From Lewinellaceae bacterium (lineage in GTDB: Bacteria; Bacteroidota; Bacteroidia; Chitinophagales; Saprospiraceae): a stretch of 64,000 nucleotides of DNA. The stretch lies in contig JACJYM010000005.1 in the NCBI GenBank assembly GCA_020636155.1, positions 62,001-126,000 on the forward strand, in the 5' to 3' direction. The notes beneath the pieces are model-generated. The model was not told the DNA's origin. It worked only from the letters and a program-made list of their open reading frames with translations, and did no database searches. This document shows positions 37,603-46,000 of the stretch, one piece after another. Within the stretch, counting starts at the first letter, position 1; every line of letters starts with the position of its first letter. Position numbers and translations under genes: made by a program.

Positions 37603-38124
37603 TTATGAAAATCCTATCGTTGATTTTGTATTTTTATATTTTTGGTTGAGTCCCACAAGGCTAAGTACAGTTAATGCCGCTTCTATCCCTTTATTGCCTA
37701 GTCTTCCGCCTGCTCTATCAAGAGCCTGCTGTTCGTTATTAGGAGTGAGAACCCCAAATACAACGGGCTTGCCTGAGCTAAGAGATAGTTGTTGAATGCC
37801 CAGCGCTGTAGAATAATTGATGTATACATCGTGGTCGGTCTCGCCCTTTATGACACAGCCGAGACAAATAATTGCATCTTTGCTACCATTGGATAGAAGA
37901 AGTCTAGCGCCATAGGGCAACTCAAAACTACCGGGAACATAGATAACTTCGATATTTTCTGCTTTAATCCCTTGTTCAATCAAGGTTTCTTTACTTCCCT
38001 CGAGTAGGGCATTGGTAATATGATCATTCCACCGAGAGACCACAATGCCGATTTTTACTTTTTCTGCATCCTTGACTTCGTTCTCGAAGTGTTTATGTGC
38101 ATTTTCCATATTTCCTGCCATCAT
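37603..38124 (-). CDS. ribH: 6,7-dimethyl-8-ribityllumazine synthase
   Basis: 173 residues from the first ATG at 38124; the longer frame would begin with TTG at 38142, and another ATG at 38109 is also possible. Motifs are SRWNDHITNALLEGS, YVPGSFELPYGARLL, CLGCVIKGETDHDVY and FGVLTPNNEQQALDRAG. It condenses ribulose-derived dihydroxybutanone phosphate with the ribityl-diaminouracil, the penultimate step to riboflavin. A near-consensus TACCTTGTC lies about 20 bases upstream. No other rib gene is present in the window. Confidence 0.94.
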   Translation of the reverse strand: MMAGNMENAHKHFENEVKDAEKVKIGIVVSRWNDHITNALLEGSKETLIEQGIKAENIEVIYVPGSFELPYGARLLLSNGSKDAIICLGCVIKGETDHDVYINYSTALGIQQLSLSSGKPVVFGVLTPNNEQQALDRAGGRLGNKGIEAALTVLSLVGLNQKYKNTKSTIGFS

Positions 38125-38220
38125 CACATTATTTAGTGACAAGGTATCTATTATAGCATCAAAATCCTAGAATTTTTTCGGTTTTTAGAAAATTATCTGT
38201 GTTCAATTATGATAAAAACA

Positions 38221-38249
38221 AAAAAGGCAGCCAATCGACTGCCCTTTTT
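38221..38249 (-). terminator. Terminator of the TPR membrane protein gene
   Basis: A hairpin AAAAAGGCAG / CTGCCCTTTTT with one bulged base, followed on the minus strand by a long T run. It is placed 20 bases past the stop at 38270. Confidence 0.75.
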
Positions 38250-38269
38250 GTTTTTATCTTATGTAAGTA

Positions 38270-39025
38270 TTATTGTAATCTTGTCACCATTTTATCGGCA
38301 TCTCTAAATTCATTCGATTTAGGAAAATCAGACTGAATTTTTTTGAATGCTTTCAACGCTTCATCATTTTTACCCATTGAGAATGCCAAAAGTCCCACTT
38401 TATTCAAGTAATAAGGTGTCAAAAGATCATTTTGCTCGCCATTGGCCGCCTTATTATAATATGACAAGGCATTATCTTTGTCTCCAAGTTCTGCATAAGC
38501 ATCACCCAATGCTCCGTTTTTCATTATTGGTAAAGCCACATCATCAGGATCAAAGTCCTTTAAATATTTGATTGCATCATCAAATCTACCAAGGTTGAGA
38601 TAGCTTATCCCTGCATAATATTTTGCAATATTGCTTGATTTCGTTCCACTGTATTTATCAATAATAGTAATGAATCCATCAAATCCACCGCCCGGGTTCT
38701 CAAGTGCTAAGGCAAATGAATCTTGCTCAAATTGTGCCTGAGCTTTATAAATCGCCTCAACCGCAGCCTTTTCCTTAGGGGCGACCACCAAATGCTTATA
38801 TGCTAAATAGGCACCCACCAAAAGAATGATTACCGAAGCCACTCCTACTATGTGTTTTTGGTACTTTTCTAGAAAGTCCGTTGCACTCTGCTGCACTTCA
38901 GCTAACTCTACAAAAGTATCGTCATCCTCATCAAATCTAGCGGTTTGCTTCTGTGCTTCTCTCTCAGCCTTAGTAGGCCTATTTTCATGTTTGTGCGAAT
39001 AATGTGTATTTCGTCTTCTACTCAT
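38270..39025 (-). CDS. Single-pass membrane TPR protein (YfgM-like)
   Basis: 251 residues. A charged cytoplasmic N-terminus (about 1-58), one transmembrane helix at about 60-80 (IVGVASVIILLVGAYLAY), then TPR repeats: ISYLNLGRFDDAIKYL, DAYAELGDKDNALSYY and LLAFSMGKNDEALKAF. This topology resembles YfgM, a chaperone-linked periplasmic TPR protein. The specific partner is unknown. A perfect -7 element (TACTTTTGC) lies 26 bases upstream. Confidence 0.78.
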   Translation of the reverse strand: MSRRRNTHYSHKHENRPTKAEREAQKQTARFDEDDDTFVELAEVQQSATDFLEKYQKHIVGVASVIILLVGAYLAYKHLVVAPKEKAAVEAIYKAQAQFEQDSFALALENPGGGFDGFITIIDKYSGTKSSNIAKYYAGISYLNLGRFDDAIKYLKDFDPDDVALPIMKNGALGDAYAELGDKDNALSYYNKAANGEQNDLLTPYYLNKVGLLAFSMGKNDEALKAFKKIQSDFPKSNEFRDADKMVTRLQ

Positions 39026-39050
39026 TGATTATCGTATTTGAAAAATTCGT

Positions 39051-39059
39051 GCAAAAGTA
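39051..39059 (-). promoter_or_regulatory. -7 promoter element of the TPR membrane protein gene
   Basis: Minus-strand TACTTTTGC, an exact consensus match, 26 bases before the ATG at 39025. Confidence 0.5.
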
Positions 39060-39116
39060 AGGATTTATTTAAACCTAATACGATTAGATTAAATAATTTT
39101 TTATAATATCAAGCTT

Positions 39117-39698
39117 CTAATTCAGTTTTTCACCATTTTTATATTCATATTCCAATGTTACATTACCGTTTTCATCGAAATACCTCATTTTTCCATCTTG
39201 CAATCCATTTTTAAAGCCTACTTCTTTTTGCACTTTGCCATCATTGCCATATTCTTTATAGATTCCGTCCAATTTACCATTTTTGTAATCACTTTCGATG
39301 ATAGGTCTGCCAAATTTATACTTTGCATAGTGGCCATCCAACTGGTCATTTTTATACATCGCTTGTAATTCTATCTGTCCTCTCATGGTGATTTCTAAAT
39401 AGATTCCATTTAATTTTCCATCGATATAATTACTGATAATTCTGGGTCTGCCATCCTCGTAATAACTAATCCACATACCATTTTTCTTTCCCCCGAATAC
39501 ATAACCTGCATCAGAGACAAAGCCTTCTGGTGCCATTTTAGAAGCCAATTCCATGCCATTACCTGAGACTTTTTCCATCTTAAATCCATTAAAATCTGAG
39601 GAAGTTGAAGCCGAAGATGACGATGAATTAGAACAAGATTGAACAAGCAAGCTCCCGAAAATACAACAAATAATTACAATCTGATTAAATGATTTCAT
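39117..39698 (-). CDS. MORN-repeat (YwqK-like) lipoprotein
   Basis: 193 residues from ATG 39698; the longer frame starts nine codons upstream, before the signal peptide. The lipobox SLLVQSC gives Cys22, followed by a Ser-rich spacer. From about residue 55 to the end there are at least five MORN_2-type repeats of about 23 residues with the signature NGK.DG.Y..Y (DGKLNGIYLE, NDQLDGHYAKY, NGKLDGIYKEY, NGLQDGKMRYF). Such proteins are often labelled antitoxins by homology to YwqK, but no toxin gene lies beside it. Probably a periplasmic or surface lipoprotein of unknown function. Confidence 0.8.
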   Translation of the reverse strand: MKSFNQIVIICCIFGSLLVQSCSNSSSSSASTSSDFNGFKMEKVSGNGMELASKMAPEGFVSDAGYVFGGKKNGMWISYYEDGRPRIISNYIDGKLNGIYLEITMRGQIELQAMYKNDQLDGHYAKYKFGRPIIESDYKNGKLDGIYKEYGNDGKVQKEVGFKNGLQDGKMRYFDENGNVTLEYEYKNGEKLN

Positions 39699-39778
39699 GA
39701 TAAAAGTTTTAAAACAAAAAGCCAAAATTATTATTTTATATCATATTTGCAAAATCCAAATATATAATAAATTGTAAA

Positions 39779-41389
39779 ATGACAAATAAAGAAATTGCAG
39801 ACAATATAAATATGCTCGCCAAGCTCATGGAGCTCCACGGCGAAAATCCATTCAAGATAAAAACTTATGCCAATGCCTATCTATCGCTTCGAAAAATAGC
39901 GTCACCTCTAGAAGACCTGTCAGCTAATGACCTCGAAAAACTACCAAATATAGGAAAGTCCGTCAGCTCTAAAATTCAAGAATTGATAAACACGGGTTCA
40001 ATTTCCGAATTAAAATCTCTAAAAGAAAAAACACCAGAAGGCATCATCGAATTACTACAAATCAAGGGTTTAGGCCCTAAAAAGGTGGACGTGCTTTGGA
40101 AATCTCTGGGAATCGAATCTGTGGGAGAGCTCCTTTACGCTTGTCAAGAAAACAGATTAATAGAGCTAAGAGGGTTTGGTCAAAAGACTCAAGAAAACCT
40201 TATAAAATTACTTAACTACCATCTCGAATCCAAAGGTAAATGGCTTTTAGGTCACTGTTATGACCAAGCTATCGAACTTGAGGCTTTACTGAAAAATCGA
40301 AACCCAGAATTAGAAATAAGTCTAGTCGGTGGGTTAAAAATGTGGAATCAAGTAGTCGATGGAATAGATTTATTAGCTAGCGAAGCTCCCCATTTGGATG
40401 GAATAAAAAATCTAGAATTAGACGAAAATGGTGAATACAGATACGAAAATATTCCATTGAGAATTCAGATGTGTACGAAAAAGGAATACCCATTTTACAA
40501 ATTTAAAAATACCTGCGAAGACGATTTTTTTGACCAGCTAAATATGCCTTTGCATTGGAAAAATGAGGAGGAAATATTCCAATTCAATCAACTATATTTT
40601 ATCCCGACTGAGCGAAGATATGGCATCGATGTCATTCAAGAATATCGAAATGGTGAAACTGATTTAATTGATTTTGGCGACATCAAAGGGGTCATTCACA
40701 CACATAGCACCTATAGCGATGGAATTAACACTATTGAGGAAATGGCCATTAAGGCAAGGGATGAAGGGTACAGTTATATTGCCATCACTGACCACAGTAA
40801 ATCGGCCACTTATGCCAATGGCCTGAGCATTGAACGAGTAGAAATGCAATGGCGAGAAATTGACACATTGAATCAAAAATTGGATGGTATTAAGATATTA
40901 AAAAGTATTGAATCAGATATTCTAAATGATGGCCACTTGGATTATGATAATGATATATTAAATGGTTTTGATTTTGTAATTGCTTCGATACACAGCAATT
41001 TAAAAATGGATGAAGAGAAAGCAACTGCACGTCTAATAGCCGCCATCGAACAACCCTTCACACATATTTTAGGTCATCCTACAGGAAGATTATTACTCTC
41101 GAGGGAGGGATATCCAATTGATCACAAAAAAATTATTGATGCCTGTGCCGCCAATAATGTCAGTATAGAAATCAATGCAAGTCCCTATCGATTAGACATA
41201 GATTATCGATGGTTGCAATATTGCATGGAAAAAAATGTAAAAATTAGCATAAATCCGGATGCACACAGTACCGAGGCGATTAACTATATAAAATGGGGTA
41301 TTATGACGGCCAGAAAAGGGGGTCTCAAAAGGGAATTTTGCCTTAATTACAACGCTGTTGACGAGTTTTTAAAAATATTAAACAAATGA
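39779..41389 (+). CDS. PolX-like protein: helix-hairpin-helix, degenerate polymerase X site, intact PHP domain
   Basis: 536 residues. HhH segments lie at about 5-145 (LPNIGKSVSSKIQEL, IKGLGPKKVDVLW, LRGFGQKTQENL). The family X nucleotidyl-transferase region follows at about 150-300, and PHP runs from about 302 to the end, with H307/H309 (HTHSTYSDG), ITDHS, IESDILNDGHLDY, ILGHPTGRLLL and INPDAHS. In active PolX the polymerase site reads GSLRR...T.GDLD; here it is GGLKMWNQVVDGID, with Gly at the first Asp (residue 195) and the arginines lost. No Asp is visible at the third carboxylate strand (IPLRIQMC). DNA polymerase activity is therefore doubtful, while the PHP 3'-5' exonuclease / AP-site activity is probably kept. 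Confidence 0.85.
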   Translation: MTNKEIADNINMLAKLMELHGENPFKIKTYANAYLSLRKIASPLEDLSANDLEKLPNIGKSVSSKIQELINTGSISELKSLKEKTPEGIIELLQIKGLGPKKVDVLWKSLGIESVGELLYACQENRLIELRGFGQKTQENLIKLLNYHLESKGKWLLGHCYDQAIELEALLKNRNPELEISLVGGLKMWNQVVDGIDLLASEAPHLDGIKNLELDENGEYRYENIPLRIQMCTKKEYPFYKFKNTCEDDFFDQLNMPLHWKNEEEIFQFNQLYFIPTERRYGIDVIQEYRNGETDLIDFGDIKGVIHTHSTYSDGINTIEEMAIKARDEGYSYIAITDHSKSATYANGLSIERVEMQWREIDTLNQKLDGIKILKSIESDILNDGHLDYDNDILNGFDFVIASIHSNLKMDEEKATARLIAAIEQPFTHILGHPTGRLLLSREGYPIDHKKIIDACAANNVSIEINASPYRLDIDYRWLQYCMEKNVKISINPDAHSTEAINYIKWGIMTARKGGLKREFCLNYNAVDEFLKILNK

Positions 41390-41456
41390 GTTTAAAAGCC
41401 CTGTTAACATTATGTTAAGCATCCAAATAAATCTTAATATGGGTATTAACTGACTT

Positions 41457-41464
41457 TATCTTTG
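41457..41464 (+). promoter_or_regulatory. -7 promoter element of the DUF1573 gene
   Basis: TATCTTTG, an exact TAnnTTTG match, 56 bases before the ATG at 41521. Confidence 0.5.
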
Positions 41465-41520
41465 TCTTGAATTTTGAATTAAAATTAGTTTAATCATTAA
41501 ATCTGTTAATAAATTAAAAA

Positions 41521-42069
41521 ATGAAAGCAATTAAATTATTTTCTCTTATCGCTTTTGCAGCACTAGTTACGATGACATCTTGTAAAAATAAAGATGCCGC
41601 TGCTGCTGCAGAAAATTCTACTACTGAAAGTCTTGCTACGACTTCTACTGATGCCAGTACAATGACTACTGCACCTCAGACACCTCCGACAGAAGCTGTA
41701 CCTGTAGGTCCTCTTACAACTATGGTTTTTGACGAAATGGAATATGATTTCGGAAAAATCATGGACGGTGATAAAGCTACTCACATGTACAAATTTACTA
41801 ACACTGGTAAAGAACCTTTAGTAATTTCAAATGCAAAAGGAAGTTGTGGATGTACAGTTCCTGAATGGCCAAGAGAACCAATTGCCCCTGGAGCAAAAGG
41901 TGAAATCAAAGTAGTATTCGATTCTAGAGGTAAAGGTAAAGTAGGTGGTCAAATGCAAACTAAAACAGTAACTCTTACTGCGAATACAGACCCTCAAACT
42001 ACAACTTTGAGAATCAAAGGTATGGTTGACAAAAATGCTGAAGACGCAACGGCACCAGCAGCTCACTAG
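41521..42069 (+). CDS. DUF1573 lipoprotein
   Basis: 182 residues. The lipobox VTMTSC gives Cys21, followed by a low-complexity Ala/Thr/Ser linker to about residue 65. A DUF1573 Ig-like domain at about 68-165 includes EYDFGKIMDGDKATH, FTNTGKEPLVISNAKGSCGC and REPIAPGAKGEI. DUF1573 proteins are abundant in Bacteroidota; their function is not established. It has its own promoter and a strong terminator. Confidence 0.88.
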   Translation: MKAIKLFSLIAFAALVTMTSCKNKDAAAAAENSTTESLATTSTDASTMTTAPQTPPTEAVPVGPLTTMVFDEMEYDFGKIMDGDKATHMYKFTNTGKEPLVISNAKGSCGCTVPEWPREPIAPGAKGEIKVVFDSRGKGKVGGQMQTKTVTLTANTDPQTTTLRIKGMVDKNAEDATAPAAH

Positions 42070-42091
42070 AGAATTATAATTAAATGATATA

Positions 42092-42124
42092 AAAATGGCA
42101 GCAATGATTAATTGCTGCCATTTT
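42092..42124 (+). terminator. Rho-independent terminator of the DUF1573 gene
   Basis: A 14-bp perfect stem (AAAATGGCAGCAAT / ATTGCTGCCATTTT) with loop GATTA and a following T-rich run. The T run merges into the next gene's -7 element. Confidence 0.9.
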
Positions 42125-42125
42125 T

Positions 42126-42134
42126 TATTTTTGC
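42126..42134 (+). promoter_or_regulatory. -7 promoter element of the UbiA-family gene, abutting a terminator
   Basis: TATTTTTGC, an exact consensus match, starts 2 bases after the terminator stem and ends 18 bases before the TTG start at 42153. Confidence 0.5.
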
Positions 42135-42152
42135 CTGAAAATTTAGAAAATC

Positions 42153-43028
42153 TTGATAAAGGACTACCTTAATCTAGTTGTATTTAGCCACACGATATTC
42201 GCATTGCCTTTCGCAATGGTCGGTTATTTCAGTGCTTTGCTAATTAACCATCTGAGTTTTGACCTGAGAATATTTGGACTTGTCGTATTGTGTATGGTAT
42301 TCGCAAGAAGCGCAGCCATGGCCTTCAATAGATACATTGATAGTGATATTGATTCACAAAACGAAAGAACCAAAATTAGGGAAATTCCATCAGGAAAAAT
42401 AAAAAGAGAAAAAGTTCTTCTTTTCACCATTCTCAATTCTTTGGCATTTATTGCTACGACGTATTTTATTAACCACCTCTGCTTTGTATTGAGTCCAGTA
42501 GCTTTACTGGTCGTATTGGGATATTCATATACAAAGCGATTTACCTGGATGTGTCATATAGTTTTAGGAATAGGATTAGGGCTTGCGCCGGTGGGAGCAT
42601 ACGTCGCTGTTGCAGGATCGTTTAACATCGTACCTATATTTTTCGGCTTGACTGTCATTTGCTGGGTTTCCGGATTTGACATTATATATGCAATGCAAGA
42701 TGAAGAATTTGACTCTCAAGCGGGATTAAATTCTATTCCTGTTTGGCTTGGAGGAAAAAGGGCTTTGCAATTTTCAAGCACCTTGCATTTTTTAAGCTTA
42801 CTTTTCTTGGGAATGGCAAATTATTCTTTTGGAATGCAAACCGGGCATTTCTATCCATTACATTGGATTGGATTTGTAGTATTTGCTATTCTACTGATTT
42901 ATCAACATCGATTGGTAAGTCCTGATGATTTATCAAAAGTGAATCGAGCTTTTTTTACCACCAATGGATATGCCAGTCTCATTTATGGATTGTTTTTCAT
43001 AGTAGGTCTATTTGTGTTCGTTCAATAG
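42153..43028 (+). CDS. UbiA-family polyprenyltransferase, probably for menaquinone (MqnP-like)
   Basis: 291 residues from TTG 42153; the next ATG is 21 codons in and would break the first helix. About eight or nine transmembrane segments. The first Asp-rich motif is NRYIDSDID, followed by NERT..REIPSGKI, and the second is DIIYAMQDEEFD. This wording is that of the 4-hydroxybenzoate-type branch that includes MqnP, which prenylates the futalosine-pathway intermediate. mqnA and mqnB in this window support that role; ubiquinone synthesis is not expected in this phylum. Strong prediction of class, moderate of substrate. Confidence 0.85.
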   Translation: MIKDYLNLVVFSHTIFALPFAMVGYFSALLINHLSFDLRIFGLVVLCMVFARSAAMAFNRYIDSDIDSQNERTKIREIPSGKIKREKVLLFTILNSLAFIATTYFINHLCFVLSPVALLVVLGYSYTKRFTWMCHIVLGIGLGLAPVGAYVAVAGSFNIVPIFFGLTVICWVSGFDIIYAMQDEEFDSQAGLNSIPVWLGGKRALQFSSTLHFLSLLFLGMANYSFGMQTGHFYPLHWIGFVVFAILLIYQHRLVSPDDLSKVNRAFFTTNGYASLIYGLFFIVGLFVFVQ

Positions 43029-43043
43029 CTGAAACCCTCTTCC

Positions 43044-46000
43044 CTACCTCACCAAAGTCACATCCCCATAAAGGGTGGTTGTTTCAGTGCCGCTTTTGTA
43101 GCGGGCGACATACACATAGACCCCTGGGTTGAGGGATTTGTGGTTTTTAGTGCCATCCCAACTCGTGGTATTCGTGGAATTTGGATAATCATAGACCAAG
43201 TTGCCCCATCGGTCAAAAACTTGTGCAGAAATGAGGGTTTGATTTTCGGGGTCTAGCTCAAATTCTAGTACGTCATTGTGTCCATCCTGATTTGGACTGA
43301 AGATGTTAGGGATTGTGGTCGTTGTCGTCGTGGTCTCTTTGACTTTTATTTGTGCGGTTAGATAATATTCGCAGCCATCGGTGTCGATGATTTGAGCTTG
43401 GACAGTGTCGTCTGCATCCGCCGTTATACTTATGCTCGTACATGGTTGGTCGAGGCATTCCCAATTATTGTTTGATTGCCAAGATATGTCTGCGATCTGA
43501 CTTAAACCGTTGCTTTCTATACTTAACGTCACCACAGTTCCCTTATCCACTTCTTGGTTTGCTGGTGCCAACTGGAAGTTCTGAATCGGTACTAAGTCTA
43601 TGGTCACCGTGCCGAGATTCAAGATGCAATTAGGATTGATGATATAGTCCACGTCGTAGCTGCCCTCGGGTAAGTTGCTGACGGTGTTGTTTTCGATGGC
43701 AATAGTTGTGCCATTGAGTTGAATTGCATAATTGTTCGGGTTTTCTCCTGTGAAAGTAATCGTGCCTTCGGTCTCGCCACAGTACAAAGTCTCACCCATC
43801 ACCTCCATATCGAGGGGCATGAGGTCATCTATCGTGTAATTGGCTTTTCCAGTACAAAGATTGTCATCACTCACGATTAAGCCATATTCCCCCGGACTGA
43901 GTTGGGTCAGGTGATTTCCGGTGTAGTCGCTGTTCTGCCAAGTGTAATTGTAAGGGTCGGTGCCGCCCGTCACGGTGACTTCTATCTCTGCGTCATCGGT
44001 GTCGAGACAACTCACAGGATAGATTATTCCTTTAATTTCTATCGAGTCGGGACTGCTGATTTCGACCCATTCTGACAATAGGATATTGCCTGATGCATCT
44101 GTTATTTGGGCTTGATAAGTTCCATCACATAGGGCGGTTCTGTCTTCGTCTGTGTTGCCATCATTCCAAAGAATTTCATAAGGTTGCACCCCTCCCCCGA
44201 TGGTCAGGTCAATGCTGCCTTCGCAATATCCGTAACATAAATTGTCGGTTTCTGAGTAGGCATAAATCAAGCTGTCACTGGCAAATTCCCAATTTTGCAT
44301 AGCTGTACAACCATTCGCATCGGTGACGGTGAGTAGATAGATGCCAAAACCCAGATTCATACGCAGAGAGTCCATGTTGCCATCATTCCAGCTGTAGGTA
44401 TAGCTCGGTGTGCCGCCTGTGGCCTGCACCGATATTTCACCGCCCATGCCAGTATCGTCGGGTTCTTGAATATTGAGAATGTCTATGATTAGTATCGGTG
44501 GGTTGGTGATTGTGACACTGTCTTGTTGAGTACAGCCATTGGTATCGGTGACAGTGACTGTATAATGGCCTTGTGCGAGATTTTGTCGTTCACTATCGGT
44601 GTTGCCATCGTTCCAAAGAATGAATACTGGGTCGGTGCCGCCTGTAATCATTAAGCTGATGCTGCCGTCATCGGCATCGTGACAATCGATGTCTGTCCAG
44701 TCAACTTCTAGGGATATTGGGGTGATTGCGGGGATGGTGTAATTTTTAATTAATTCACAACCATGGTCATCGGTCAAGGTAATCGTATAATCTCCAGCAG
44801 GCAGGTTCGATATCGTGGCAGTTGTATCTCCCGTACTCCAACTGTAATGATGTAGTCCTGTGCCACCTGTGCTCGTAAGGCTGATTTGTGCAATTGGTTC
44901 ACCTGAGCAATCGAGGCTGTCAATTTCTGCACTGAGACTTAAGGCTTCGGGTTCGGTAAGTTCGTATTCTGCGGTTTTGGTACATCCATAGAGGTCGGTG
45001 ACGGTGACGTTGTATGTTCCTTTGGTAAGGTTGGTTTGGTCTTGGGTGGTACTGCTGTTGTTCCATTCATAAAAATAATTTCCTACTGGTATGACGGATA
45101 GGTCTATGCTTCCTGTAGAGTCTCCATAGCAGTTAATGTCCTCTGTCGTAGCACTTAATTCATAAGAGGACAAGGTGACTATTTCTATTTCTTCTGTGGA
45201 GATACAATTATTCGCATCGGTGAGGGTGACAGAGTATGTGCCTGTGGCGAGATTTGTCCTTAAGCTATCCGTCTCAGAATCATTCCAGTTGATGCTGTAA
45301 GGTTTTGTGCCTCCGGTGATGTGTAGGGTGATGGTCGCGGTGCTATCGCCTTCGCAGGGGTTGTCTTCTGTGTCGTAGTTCAGCATGAGGTTGCTGTCAG
45401 AGTTCACTACATAGTCGTAGGTATGCCCGCAGCCGTGACCGTCAGTGATGGTGAGTCCATAGCTGCCTGCTCCTACGTTGGTGAGCATAGACGTGGTATC
45501 TGTCGTACTCCATAGTAACTGATAAGGCGCAGCAATGCTGTCCACACTTAGGCTGATGCTGCCGTTATTCATGCCGCAGCTGGCTGAGAGCATATCGATG
45601 CTGAACAAGGGATCTTCATAGAGTGAGACCCTAAAACTATCCTGTGCCGTGCATCCCACACTGTCGGTGATTTGCACATAAAATGTCCCGATACCCAGGC
45701 TATCGATGACAGCCGTGGTGTCTCCTGTACTCCACGCATACTCGTAGGGTTCTACTCCTCCTGAGGCACTTAGAATGATGCCATTCTTAAGGGTGTCGCT
45801 GCATATCAAACTGTCGTAGACGGCGCTAATGGCGACATGGCTGCCCGGGTCATATACCTCGATAATCCCCACGCCACTGGCTCCGGTGGCATCGGTCACG
45901 GTGTATCCATACGCTGCATTACACAGATTGGTGATGATGCTGTTGGTCTCGCTATTGCTCCAACTGATGGCATAAGGACTCTGTCCTCCGCTGACCATAA

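Noticed and set aside
39117..39698. MORN lipoprotein as the antitoxin of a toxin-antitoxin pair
   Set aside because: No toxin gene is adjacent and the protein has a lipoprotein signal, so it would be outside the cytoplasm.
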